From Phymatolithon calcareum (Eukaryota > Rhodophyta > Florideophyceae > Hapalidiales), in NCBI GenBank assembly GCA_977006965.1, contig OZ345360.1, forward strand, positions 248,001-312,000: a stretch of DNA of 64,000 nt, written 5' to 3'. Of the stretch, positions 21,266 through 32,470 are shown piece by piece (the stretch's first letter is position 1; each line of letters starts with the position of its first letter). The position numbers and the translations under genes are program-made. Under the pieces are notes generated by a model. That model was not told where the DNA came from and ran no database searches. It was given only the letters and a program-made list of their open reading frames with translations.

Positions 21266-23523
21266 TTCATATCAAAGGCAGCATGAAAATCTCCGGAACG
21301 AGCTGAAAGGGCAATCACTGAAATATATACATGGGCACCGGGAGTGATCGAAAAAGAAAGGGCGTGCAAGAACTCGGATGACCTGAATGCCTGGTACGAA
21401 ATGTTTCGCCCCAAGCTGATTAACTCGGATGGTAGCCTTCTTTCTGAAACCGTGGATCACTTCTGCAGGGGATGAATCAAAAACACGGTGCATTGTCGAC
21501 AGAGGTGTTCCACAAGGGTCCCCACTAAGCCGGTGCCTTTACAACATATTCATGGATACGTTTGCCGAAGCCGCTGGAAAAGTAACAAGAACTGTCTCAG
21601 AGCAGTGATTGCAGTTGTTTGCGGACGATGTGCTCCTCCAAGCCAAGAACTCGAGAGGGTTTCAAAGGCTACTGGACATAGAGACGGAGTGGGCAGACGA
21701 CAACTCTACGACATGGAACACAAACCGGGAAAGCGCGAGGTGCTACCTAAGCGACTCATAATTGCCGGAAAAGAGATACACCAAGCGTGGAGACTTTCCT
21801 ATCTGACCATTGTTATGAACAACACTGGAGTTACCGATGGTGCAGCAATGTCAAGAGTACGGAATGCGGTCGGATGCATCCACAGATTGGCGTTAATGTC
21901 AGTGGCTTCCACCCTGAAATATGCATCCAGATTTTCAAGTCGTTGATTCTCCCCAAATGGGAGTATGCGATTCACCTAGCCCCAATGACTGAGCGGTTAC
22001 GGGCAGCAATCGAGGCAGCAGAAGGACTTTACAGGTATGTCTTCTGAAAATATGCCGAGCATCGAAAAAGTCAAATGAAAGTGCTTTGTTGGCTGGACAG
22101 TCCGGAGATGAGGCGAACTCACCGAGCGGAAAGGTTCCCGTTAAGCTTGTTAAAAAGGGGAAAACTACCTTGCATAGGCAGAAGAATACCAAGGAGGACA
22201 GGAGGATATGGCAGAAGTATCAAAGCATATTGACTTTCTCAGAAAAGAAGAGCACCTCAGCAAAGCGTTGCAGCAAGTAGAAGACGGTAGAGTGTCAAAG
22301 AAGCGGCGATTAGAAGATGCAATCCAAATGTGGAAGAATTGCAAAGAAGATTGCGCAGTGAAAATCCAGATAAGCAAGCCGAAAATGTTTCCGGGAGTAT
22401 TACACATAAGGGATAGAACGACGCGGTTAAGATGTATATATGTATGTAAACTGCTTTGTCCCCTCGTGGGACTCGCAAGGCAGAGCTTTATTGCTCTGAA
22501 CTAAGTTCTACTTAGATTAGGGCAGGTCCCGCGGTTAAGATGCCTTAGACTAATTTTTAGCAGAGCACCGGTATGGAGAAAATCAATTGCAGAAGAATCA
22601 CTCGAGCTCCACGTTGCTATGAAGCTAGAATGCGGTAAGTTGAAGTAATTGAGAAGCTGCCCTCTTACCGAAAATGAGGTCTTGGGTGCTGTTAAAATAA
22701 ATCAGCACATATCCCCAATCTTATAAATCCATGGATATCAAAAAACCAAGACCGGCGCGTTATCAAAGATTGCGAAAAGAGCACAGCTGTACGAAAAAGC
22801 GAAAAGGTCCGGACTTGAAGCCGACGAAGAAGAGCTAAAAGCCGTTAAAGTGCTTCTCAAGAAAAAGATGCGGAAATCGAAAAGCGACCAGCTCGAAGCA
22901 TATATAAAAGAAATTGAGGGTAAGGGTCCCGTGGAGGCAGCAAATGTCACCAGCAAGATCTTGAAATGCGAGGCCAGAAGAATTGGGAAAATAGAAGTGT
23001 AGGAGCTCCCGTGCACCCGAACATATTTTTGGCTTACCTCTCAAACATGTGCAAACCTGAGAAGGAGTGGATGTGAAACTAGAAGGTTTTACCGTCAACA
23101 GATCAATGAGGAGGCATCTGCAAAGAGCTTTAAATAAGGGGCCAAAAGAAAAGGTGGTTGGCCCAGACTGCATAGCCGTTGGCATGTCTCATGCCAACAA
23201 GGAGGTCTGTTTTGACATCGCTATATTGGAGAAATGTGGAAGACTGAAGTGTCTCCCTCGCCATTGGGGAAAAGCAAAACGTATTCCCCTCTACAAGAAG
23301 GGACCAGCGCAACAAGCAGAAGAAGGGAGAGTGTCAAAGAAGCGGCGATTAGAAGATGCAATCCAAATATGGAAGAATTGCAAAGAAGATTGCGCAGTGA
23401 AAATCCAGATAAGCAAGCCGAAAATGTTTCCGAGAGTGTTACACTTAAGGGATAGAACGAGGCAGTTAAGATGCCTAAGACTGATTTTTTAACAGAATAC
23501 CGCTCTGCAGAAAATCAATTCTG
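21266..23523 (+). mobile_element. Degenerate non-LTR retrotransposon (LINE), rearranged
   Basis: Reverse transcriptase landmarks are present: RGVPQGSPLSRCLYNIFMDTF at about 21501-21563, then LFADDVLLQAKNSRGF around 21615-21660 with an in-frame TGA just before it, then the post-RT segment LPKWEYAIHLAPMTERLRAA at about 21950-22010. Further on, 23060-23300 encodes the RT entry region (KVVGPDCIAVGM ... LPRHWGKAKRIPLYKKG), so the pieces are out of normal order. A segment encoding VSKKRRLEDAIQ-WKNCKEDC and KMFP-VLH--DRT occurs twice (about 22280-22440 and 23325-23475). Many stops and frameshifts; not active. Confidence 0.8.
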
Positions 23524-23524
23524 A

Positions 23525-23669
23525 GAGGACCAGGGATTTCAGGCAGTGTGCTTTGAGTGTACGCAAAAATTACCAAGAGAACGGTAAGGAGGAGAGGCAG
23601 CGTGTAGATACGGCGAAAGACTGGACGATTCCGTCGAAACGGATCGACTGCGACCTTCGGTTGGGCCAT
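23525..23669 (-). pseudogene. 5' fragment of the FkbM methyltransferase 2 gene
   Basis: Encodes the first about 46 residues of the 11482-12579 protein, including MAQPKVA, FRRNRPVFRRIYTLP and the signal-anchor stretch up to TLPEIP. It then runs into LINE sequence and a stop. The methyltransferase domain is absent, so this is a truncated duplicate. Confidence 0.9.
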
Positions 23670-24063
23670 AGTGCCGACAGTGCCTCTGCCGTTGGCCCGG
23701 GCTTACGCACGTCCTGGTTAACGTACCAATCTGCGTGGCCATGACGAGGACTCGTACGCTGGACAAGCTCGAGAATTATGTGATGCAAAGTTAGCAACAC
23801 TTGGAAAGTTTGGTTTCCGAACTTCGACAGTGACTAAATTTGCATAATATTATAAAAAAAATAACTGGAAAATTCAACTTTTGCGAAATATTTCATATTG
23901 GATTTGGGTAAATGCTTCCTTTTGCTACGACTATGATAAAAGATTCATTTCGCAGCAGCTGTACCTGCCAGCATCATGCTGGATGCACACTGTAAACCGT
24001 ATTGATCCCGGCTGCATTACCATTGCCAGGGATTCCACAAGAACGAGTACTCCTGGAATCAGA

Positions 24064-25590
24064 ATGCTCAAACGCCCACTCTCAACAATTTGTGCAAACA
24101 CGCTCGTACCTTCGCGGAATGACCTCTTTCCATGGCTGAGGGCGCTTTTGCTCCACCCAGATGACGAAGAAAGTGTGCTGATGGTAAACAATGATGGGCA
24201 ATGGGATCTGCCGTACCGTGAATTCGATAAAATCCGTCCTGGGAATAGGTGGCCCTTTGTTCGTTGGCTGAATGAACAGCTTGGGATAGATCCTTCTTTG
24301 CACCTGTTCACGTCAATTGCAGATCTAATTGAGCACGGGCGCGGCTACAGTCCCTGGTCCAAAGTGAAGAGCAGATTGGGGACGTTTTCCGTCTTGCTGA
24401 TCGACTCGTGTCCAGTCGACGTCATGCTGCCCGAGTAGTGGGCTTGGAAACACGCCAGCTTCGTTCGCCAAGTGAAAAGAGAGCCAGGATACGAAGGCGG
24501 ACTGCAATATACGCTCTGTGTGTTGCGTCACTATTTGGACCAAGACATGGGTCTCATGCGAGAACTGTGGCAGCCTCGGCATTAGCGCGGCTGGCATGGC
24601 AGAGCGTCCAAATGGCTGAAGAAGACTGTCGAAAGCGATGGTGGAAATGTTGTAGGCCGCGTAAAGCAGCTTCGTATGAGCTGCACATCGACCGTGCTGA
24701 GTGTGAATTCAAGCAAAGGGATGTACTTTCTGAAAGCGGGAGTATATGTGAAGGAAGTGCGAGTGATGCAAGCTGTGTCGAAAATGCTTGTTAAATCGAA
24801 ACAAGCTGAGCAGAAAGTAGGGCAGAAGCAAGTCAAGCTGCAGGGACTTGAGATCGTGGCTAGGTCTCACCAACTGCAATGCTTTGTGACCAAAGGTGTG
24901 CATGTTGTTGCTGAGATTCGCGAAAGTTTGGACGATGAAACGAAGGACAGGACTGTACACACGGCGGTAATGTCTCTTGGTGAACTCCAAAAACTCTCAT
25001 TAGAATCGAAAGAAGACCTTGTGGCTGCGGGTGTGCGGACTGCGGAAGTGGAGAAGCTTGCTGCGGAGATTCAGGTCCTGATCATATAAAGCCGCGAATA
25101 GGACTGGACAGCAGCTTGGTGGAGATGGCATCTCTCGTCTATCCGTGGCTGGAACGTCTGCAGGAGTACAAATTCCAATGACATTGGTGCATGGCGACTT
25201 TGCCAATCGCAACATCGGCTGGACGGAGAGTGGTGCTCTGGCATTGTTTGACTGGGAGCATGCCTTCATCTCGCATCCCTTTTTCGACCTGCATGAGTGT
25301 CATAAATTTGGCAAGATTAGCGACAGCACGTTGAATGACTACTTGTCTCTTTGGAGTGAGTACGAGCCAATGGATCGAGCGAAGGAGTGTTTTCGAATTG
25401 CTGCTCCGCTGGGTTGGCTGCTGAAGCTGCGGGTGGCTCTCAAGCATTCGGCGTTCTACTCTCCTCGTCTTTTGGAGCGTGAAAAGCAAGATGATGACAT
25501 GCAAGTGGAGAGGCGCTATTCTGCTTTTAGTGAGGGTACATTGTTTTTCCTCGACATGCTAGTGGCGGAAGTAAAAAAGATCGTGAAACG
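24064..25590 (+). pseudogene. Decayed copy of the APH-like phosphotransferase
   Basis: Collinear with 13887-15470. It opens in frame at an ATG near 24064 (MLKRPLST) and carries the Nudix-like N-terminus, then stops at TAG 24436-24438 (Lys codon in copy 1) and TAG 24583-24585 (Gln codon in copy 1). A deletion of about 19 nt near 25074 and a 1-nt deletion near 25171 shift the frame. The HGDFANRN and DWEHAF motifs are still readable near 25195-25262. It lacks the 57-bp internal tandem duplication of copy 1. Its start lacks the extra G that disrupts the upstream start of copy 1, so it may preserve the ancestral N-terminus. Confidence 0.9.
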
Positions 25591-25759
25591 AAAATCAGCA
25601 TCCTGTGATTTCCTGATTCGGCTATCAAACGCGGATGTCCAGACACTAAGCGCAATGTGCCGATTGGTTGCCTCGTCCCTCGCGCTTTACCAGAGCTTTA
25701 TTTCCTCGAGGGATAGCCTTCGGGGAAGCATCCCCGACTATTTTCTTTAGTTCTTTTAT

Positions 25760-25945
25760 GCGTGATATCTGAGTTACACGCAGTGTACGTTACTCAACAT
25801 CTGGGGGCTTCTAAGATGCTCCTGCACTGGATCCATTTTCAGTATTCGCGTATCTGCTTCCCGCGAGTACTGCGGCACGCCACCGCACGGCGGCATCCGT
25901 GTGCCCTTCGCGAAACGTAATTCCGAAGATGATTGAAGAAATGGG
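25760..25945 (-). repeat. LINE fragment that preserves an empty transposon site
   Basis: Matches 46995-47044 joined to 49108-49190: CGCAGTGTACGTTACTCAACATC, then TTCTAAGATG-TCC, then TCGCGTATCTGCTTC--GC-AGTACTGC. In the 47-49 kb copy a 2.06-kb element sits exactly between the first two blocks. By position this is the stretch between RT motifs A and B of the minus-strand LINE. Confidence 0.7.
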
Positions 25946-26320
25946 TAGTCAAGGAGCATGGGCAATTGGTACACTCAGCAGAACCCTGAAGAAGCCCACA
26001 TGGACCCCTACCGAAGAGAATGAAGTGGCGCGAGCCATTGACGTGATAATAGGCAATTCTGAATAAGGTAACTGACAACGCTCGATGCTACTAGTGTCTA
26101 GTTTACTAACCACCTCAATTGAGGATAAATCACTCAATTGAGGGGCTTTTTGAAAGCTCAAAAAAGTATGTAGAAAGAATGCGAAACAGAAAGTTCGCGC
26201 CAACTTTGGGAAGGCGGGCTTGTGTTCTGCCTGAGGAGTACCCAAACTACGGCCTTAAATGGGCGTCGTTCGGCGGTAGGAACGAAATTACAATTTTCAG
26301 TTAGAAGAAGCGGACCTGCC

Positions 26321-27100
26321 ATGTCACGAGAAAAAGACCCGCGCCGAGTGGTCGGCGCGTCCGTACACACTAAGGCAACATCAGTGACCAGTCTCGCAGA
26401 GTGTTGCAGGCTCTATGGAGCCTTTTCCAAGTCAAAAAAGGTGAACGACACAGTTCTGGAGGTACTATTGAATGAAATCAATGGGCGCGCAAGCACATCG
26501 CTTCGCGTGAAATGGGTCCTAGTTCAGAAACCGACTGAGAAAACTAAGATTAAGACACTCAAGATTGTTAACATCAAGGCAGGAAAGGTTGACGAAGGTT
26601 CTCCGTCCTCTCGAATGCTTGTATCAAGTCCCAGCACGCAGAACTCTGCACCACAAAATCCGGCTTACAGTACTCGTGGTCGTCCGTCTTCTTCGCCAAA
26701 TGCCAGTTTATTGTCCCCAGTCGCAACCACAAGCTCTCCAAAACGGCACACAAGCTTCGATACAACCCTCAGAAGCTATGGACGCCCTATACCAGGCACT
26801 CTCGCCTACGCCATGCAAGGCTCTTGGGACCAGGTGTCGCAAGAGGAAGTAGATGTCATCACATCCGACCGAGAACCCAACGATATTGCTCATGGGGTGC
26901 CATGGTACGAGCGACAAGTTCTATGCCCGATTGGAGGACGAATTCCACGTCAGTTCTGGACAGTTCGCACTCCACATGGAGATTTTATATCGGAAAATGG
27001 TGGTATTGGGCATCACACGCCCTATGATTGCTTTATGACCATGTTTCCGCAAGGTCACCTTCGAAAAATAGCAGCATGGACGTCCGCGAAGCTGAAATGA
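26321..27100 (+). pseudogene. piggyBac-like transposase, N-terminal part
   Basis: Open from an ATG at 26321 (MSREKDPRR), within a frame open from 26222. The Ser/Pro-rich N-terminal region leads to YDCFMTMFPQGHLRKIAAWTSAK, the entry to the transposase domain, and ends in a stop at 27098-27100. The following piggyBac motif LIKFFGILVLMTRFEF is in another frame, so at least one frameshift is present. The arm sequences at 47-49 kb encode the same region (TSLRV-WVL-Q-P...IKTLKIV against IETLKIV). Confidence 0.7.
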
Positions 27101-27195
27101 ATCGCGCGAAAAGAGACTACGGTCACAGAGCTGATTAAGTTTTTCGGAATCCTCGTCCTCATGACAAGATTTGAGTTCAGCGCTAAGACAGATCT

Positions 27196-27642
27196 ATGGC
27201 AGACTACCAGGCGATTTGTGTGGTTGACAGCTGGCTTTTATTCTCCGATGCGCATGCAGAGTATCAGGATCACATGACGCAACGAAGGTATTATGAAGTG
27301 CTGGCCGAGCAACTCATCGATAACTCGTTCGATTCGCGTCATACTCGTCGCCGCTCAATCACTCCTGAACGTATTTTTGTCTCCGGGAGCGGTGTTGGAA
27401 CCCACTTAACCCCCACGAGAAAGAAAAGGAAGACTGCGGATGGCATGATGACTAATTTTGCTTCGCAAAAGAACTGCAGGGTCTGCAAAGTCAAGAAGAC
27501 AACGCTGGTGTGCTCATCATGTAACAGGCTAGAAGGTGCCGCAATATTCATTTGCGGCACGTCTACTGGCAGGAATTGCTTCGCGAAGCATGTGGAAGAC
27601 ATCCATGAGCTTGACGCTTTTGATGTGCCCGATAGTGAGTAG
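27196..27642 (+). pseudogene. piggyBac-like transposase, C-terminal cysteine-rich domain
   Basis: Encodes HMTQRRYYEVLAEQLIDN and then a cysteine/histidine array CX2C-X8-CX2C-X10-C-X7-C-X3-H-X4-H (CRVC ... CSSC ... CG ... CF ... H). This is the layout of the C-terminal DNA-binding finger in piggyBac transposases. It follows directly on the N-terminal fragment with no DDD core. The 148-residue frame is open to its stop and ends within 100 bp of the right terminus. Confidence 0.7.
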
Positions 27643-27735
27643 CTTTCATGCGCAAAAATTAAATGATTTTCGTTACCTCAATTGAGGGAAAAGTGCCCCT
27701 CAATTGAGGAAAAATTTCAGTAAACTAGACACTAG

Positions 27736-29569
27736 TGTAATGCGATTAGAAAGGTGCCGACTTTCCTCAAGTTGGGACACATGGTACCTTCTCAATAAAA
27801 CCTCTTAATTACGAAACTTAATTCACTTTTTGCTCGTGACAGGACTCCATCATACAGAAATACAGTATTCAGTTCAACCGCTGCAGTACACCGCAGGTCG
27901 TCGAATTGCTCTAAGACTGTGTCAATCGTAGTTGTTACCAATAACATATAATGTATGTGTCTTGTGCATTGAAGCCATGTGCTTCATTTATCGAATACTG
28001 TATAACGGGAGGTACAGATTTTGGGAAAACAAGTATAATGATTGTGCACTGTACCGTGAACCGCCTGTACGGTTATTTCTGGAATCATGCAGGGAAACTG
28101 CACGTATCGTTTTCATGACCATGTGTGCATGCACAGTGTTCGTTTTCAGGCTCCTGCGCAGGGATATGAACTGACAAGCGAGAAAATACAGTACTCTCGG
28201 GCGCTACGCTAGGCATGGATGTGACTCACCTGATGATCACTGGAAAAGATTGGGATTATGAAGGTACAGTGCGACAAAGACATTGTCTTCGAAGCTCAGT
28301 CCGCTCTTACATACACACGCTTTTAAGGTGTATCCTTCCGATATAGCCTTTCCATGCAATGCCGTCGAGAAGCAGCTCGGCCAGGAAATAGTATGATCAA
28401 TTGCTTAATTGTTTCACTGTTTCCGTTACACCGTACGGGTCCATCTTGCACGCTGGCTCATCTCTGAGTCTATGGGACAACGTTGCAACTATTCGGCAGT
28501 TTCTCGCTATTAGCTTATGGAGTATTAACTGTGTATGTCTATGTAAAACGTGTAGGTCGTCCAGGAGTGTCAGGATGGCTACTGATGTGTTTCTGTTAGA
28601 CGGTTTGATGATTGATCAGGCTGAATTCAAGAACTAATGTATTGCTCAAAGTGAAAGCAAACTTGATCGCAGTATTACCTGTCGAGCAAGCTCATTGGTG
28701 CCCTCATTCTTATGACTTCGCATTGACTCAGTATGCAGTTCCCTTTTATGTGATCCTCATGAGAGATGGTTTATTCCATTCGATCTCCTAGATTCAGCAT
28801 CATTCAAAAATTCTCGACTACCCTTTCAGCCCGTGTTTGCAGCTTTTTTTGTCCTTCTTCAGTCTGCACCATCCAGTGATACTGGACTGCCAAAGAAGCT
28901 CCCTCGTTGAAAGAACAGTTAACAGGTTAGACTGGCAATGCTGTATCCCCCGCGAGATTCTACGTCGCGGAACACCAAACAGAACCGTCGCCGACTGCGA
29001 TGCTTTGCATGCCGAGAGTCACTACCGTTGTGACACATAAAATCAAAGTCAGATTTCGTGCTTAGCAATCCCTTGGCATATGAAGCGAAATGTTTATATT
29101 CACGGTTGGCATTGATGTTGCCCTCAAGCGCCTGAGAACCGAATGCGAAGAAGAGTTGGAATCTATTTATTCCAGGGCACCATCATGAATCAGGTTGGGT
29201 GTGATGTAGTTACTCATCGTTCTGCGCTACCACTACCAATGTCCCGGGCCTGCAGGTTTCCTGCCAACAAGCACGCGCGATTTTTTGCCGTTCCTTGTCG
29301 TACTGGTACGTTTCCCTTCTCGTTTAAGTTTCTTTGATGGGTCCATTTGTGCTCTGAGTCTTGTTCCAATTTTCGCTAGCCTGGAATCAAGGCCAACGAT
29401 GTGCTGCCGTTGAGCTTGGACTACATCTCATCTACAACGCTTGTGCCGCAAGGTATTCTGGAGATGCATGAAAGGCAATTCTCGCTTGTTGTACTACTGT
29501 ATTGCGTTTCACTATCAGGTATGCAGAACTGAAATAGCGTGTACAAGCTTATGCTGTGAATATCCACCT
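27736..29569. other. Gene-poor region, nothing recognised
   Basis: Short frames only. The base composition is AT-rich and like the other repeat-derived stretches in the window. Confidence 0.5.
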
Positions 29570-30010
29570 AGAGAACAAATAATCAAGGAATGGGAAAAGG
29601 AAGAAGAAGACTGATTAATGATGATTCCTATTGCAGACGGGTTACCTACGGTCCTATATAAGAGAGAGAACGCACGTCTAAAGTGACTAATGTTGATATT
29701 TAACCGACCACTCCCTTGGCGAAAATCAGAATTGGGTGCCTACTATGGGATTACGAGCGTGTTCGAACTAGTTGCTTTTCAACGTGCTCTGGTATCGTCG
29801 AAGCTGAGCAATGCAATTAAGTTTGAATGCATGAGACTCACTACTAGTGAGTGAGTCACTAAAGCGCTTGTTGGCAGAGAAATATGAATCAAATTTGTTT
29901 CGAGTAGCCAGAGGACTTTAGCTTAGAGAATCTTGAAAAAGCTGCCCTGTTACGCCTGGTGAAGTTTCGGGGGCTTTCTAGTAAAATCATCAAATATCCC
30001 CCATCTCCAC
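29570..30010 (+). repeat. LINE-derived repeat A, copy
   Basis: Matches 49490-49910 over its length: ATGGGAAAAGGAAGAAGAAG, CCGA-CA-CCCCTTGG, TTGGGTGC-TACT-TGGGATTAC, GAACTAGT, GTCGTCGAAG, then GAGACTCAC, and ending AAAATCATCAAATATCCCCC. A related form lies at about 22510-22740 inside the plus-strand LINE. Coding is broken by stops. Confidence 0.75.
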
Positions 30011-30876
30011 CTAACGGCATTCTGGAAGATAGGGATCACTACCGCTTCCTATTATACATTCGCGTCCATTGTGAGAGTAAATACAGAAAAGAGCCCCAAC
30101 TCTTGCAGGAAATTTCCATGCATTAAAGTTAAGACTCTCTGTTTTGTCTTGTAGCATCCTCCTCTGAGACCATTCACAGTTTGCCAGGCATGACAGAGGT
30201 GTTGAAAAAGAGTTCAGCTTTTTGAAGGGCCTCAATAGGGAAAAGGAAGTCAACCGACGTCAAATGCAGCGACTTGTTCGATCAAGGAGTAATTCAAAAC
30301 AAGGAGCAATAACAATATTGCCCTCGACATGAATGATCCTGTCCTTGTTATGAGAGACATTCAGACCACGTTTTATTCTTCGGTTGTTTCTTTCTACAAG
30401 CCACAGTCTTAAGTTGAATATTGTAGCTAATCGTTCCGCGTAACCGAGTGTGAAAAAGGCATGGATGGTGAAACAGCCGGATTGTTCCTGAGAGCAACAT
30501 GTGTTATGCACAGGAGTGCTAGATCTTTGACAGAGGACGAGTTGATAGCATGCAACAATCTTCGTGGTGAGGCGTACTATAACGCTCGAGGTCCTTGCAA
30601 CAGCAGGATGAATTATGGGTGGTAAACTGAACCCACTTGCATAATCCTCATTGCTTCTATCCAGCAGTAGGAAAGAGTGGAAGTTAGTTCAGTCAGAAAT
30701 GTAATTTTAGTTGTCCTTAAGGCTCCTGTGTCAGCATTGCAGCAGAGAGACTTGTCGTCGCGCTACACTCATTATTCCTCGTTATTTTGTCTATACTGTA
30801 GATTATGTCTCGGGGCACCTCGCCTGGATCTTCGCGACTGCTGTCTGCAGCGTCGTTTCTGCTCTCTCAAAAAGTA
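30011..30876. other. Gene-poor region, nothing recognised
   Basis: Probably more decayed repeat DNA. No frame with coding character. Confidence 0.45.
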
Positions 30877-31001
30877 TAATCACTGGGAGTGAAAACATAA
30901 GTTTGTGTTTATCCTGAAATGGGGTGATCTCTCTCCATGCGATTATGAGATGATCCCATTTCAGGATAAACACAAACTTATGATTTCACTCCCAGTGATT
31001 A
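30877..31001. repeat. Long hairpin, about 48-bp arms
   Basis: Arms 30877-30924 and 30954-31001 are near-perfect inverted copies (TAATCACTGGGAGTGAAA... against ...TTTCACTCCCAGTGATTA) around a 29-nt spacer. A third copy lies at 32405-32470 in the orientation of the right arm and includes the spacer word GGAGAGAGATCA, so 30877 and 32470 also form the ends of a 1.6-kb inverted-repeat structure. Confidence 0.85.
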
Positions 31002-31156
31002 CAGAAATTTCTTTCCTGCAGGAGAATGTCTGAGTGTTAAGAGGAAGATTGATCAAGTTCGATTTGGAAATGGATGACCATTGAACCACGGAAAGTGGAA
31101 GTCTTTCGTTGGCGCAACCTACCGATCGGCAACCAACCGCCGCGCTATTTCAACCC

Positions 31157-31531
31157 ATGAGAAGCCCGATTTTTCGGAGTCTCGACCCAAGAGTTGTGTC
31201 AAAGTTTTTGAAGGAGAGGAAACGGTACGAAGATGGCTTCATCGAGAAGAAGAAGGAAGTCCCGTCGATGACGGTGTCATCTTACAAGGTGTCAATCGAT
31301 AGGAGCCTTCTCGAGTCCATGTTCTTCCTAGGGAAGTTCAATGACATATCAAGAGCTAAAACAGCTGGAGCTCTGACATCGAACGATATTCAAAACTTTA
31401 TTGAAGGTTTGGTGCCGAAGAATAAAGATCAACAGGTACACCAGGAAATCATAGAGAAGGCTCTACACAGTCTTCGAATGCCAATGCACATCGAACAAGC
31501 GCAGGCAAGGATTCTGGAGTTTACTTCCTAA
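31157..31531 (+). pseudogene. Retrotransposon Gag-like fragment
   Basis: 125 residues from the ATG at 31157 (MRSPIFRSLDPRVVSKFLKE); the frame is open upstream to 31109. The pattern RVVSKFLKERKRYE ... YKVSIDRSLLESMFFLGKF resembles the N-terminal region of Gag-like proteins of LTR retrotransposons in oomycetes and algae. It ends in a stop and is followed by a Lys/Ala-rich stretch in other frames (31740-31830). No protease, RT or LTRs were found nearby. Assignment is by pattern memory and moderate at best. Confidence 0.4.
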
Positions 31532-32404
31532 GCGACTGCGATTGTTGCGAGGAAGATGAAAAATTAAGGCCGGCAACTGGAGCCCGAAGTGAAACAAAGG
31601 CGTTCCAAAATGAACGCAAATATGGATTGGCAGCAGCAATCAATTCAGAGAAAGAACCTATATATATCTCCGGCAATAAGGAGGTGACGGTCAGCGAAGA
31701 TTTTGCGTGGCCATCAACACAATAAAAAATATTAAAAATCAAGGCCGGCAAAAGCGGCGAAGAAGGACGGGGTCCAAGACACGCAAGAAAAAGCTGGCGA
31801 AGAAGGCCAAGCTAGCATTGCGAATCAATGATTAATATACTCTTTGCTGCAAAGAAGGGGATATAACACCGTAAAGATACAATCAGATACTTGGCTACCA
31901 TTTTATCTTGGTCCGACCTAGTGTCGGCTTTTATACCCACTTGCTACACCCTGAGCGTTCAGGATTCGTGCAAGGATGGTACACGTAATTACTAAATTGG
32001 GGAACATGAATAGTTCCGTGTCATCCCCATATGGTTCCACGACGCATAACAGCAGTATTAGGAGACCACGACAAACTTCAACAATAGACACGAAACAGAA
32101 GGACTCCATAGTTGTGAGAGAACATCACACAAAATACATGCTGCTGCTCGGCAGCATCATAAGCACCCAACTTGGTCTACTTGCTTGTGTGATTTCACAA
32201 CACTCTTCGAGTGTATGGGGCACTGTAGACACGCAATGATGCAGTGGCATCAGAAGCTGCAGGAATAGGCGACCTTAATTCCGGCATAGGTTCTGCGAGC
32301 AGAAAGCACGCAATATGCTTCCAGCGAACCTCATGGCTGGAAGGCAATCCGAAGCCTACTTACGCAGTTCCCCCTTCGTAGTTTTAGTAGAGAACATCTC
32401 ATCA

Positions 32405-32470
32405 TCGCATGGAGAGAGATCACCCCATTTCAGGATAAACACAAACTTATCTTTTCACTCCAGTGATTAC
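32405..32470. repeat. Third arm of the 30.9-kb hairpin repeat
   Basis: CATGGAGAGAGATCACCCCA followed by TTTCAGGATAAACACAAACT and a slightly changed CACTCCAGTGATTAC. It is the inverted copy of 30877-30942. Together the two bound a 1.59-kb interval that holds the Gag-like fragment. Confidence 0.8.

Larger units (their letters stand above)
23524..25590 (+). repeat. Segmental duplication of the FkbM2-5'/APH region
   Basis: 23524-25590 matches about 12430-12752 plus 13707-15470 in order and orientation, skipping the 954-bp transposon. It includes the first codons of FkbM2, the shared promoter interval and nearly all of the APH-like gene. The left break joins LINE sequence (…AAATCAATTCTGAGA) and the right break is at about 25590, again next to repeat sequence. 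The copies differ by point changes and small indels, so the duplication is not recent. Confidence 0.9.
26091..27735 (+). mobile_element. Internally deleted piggyBac-like transposon, copy 1
   Basis: 1645 bp bounded by CTAG at both ends (26091-26094, 27732-27735). The terminal inverted repeat is TGTCTAGTTTACT. Inside each end lie two copies of the palindrome CTCAATTGAG, four per element. It encodes N-terminal and C-terminal parts of a piggyBac-type transposase (DDE_Tnp_1_7-like segment LIKFFGILVLMTRFEF near 27135-27180 and a Cys-rich C-terminal finger), but the catalytic core between them is missing, so it must be non-autonomous. piggyBac elements normally duplicate TTAA; a CTAG target is unusual (see findings). 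Confidence 0.8.
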
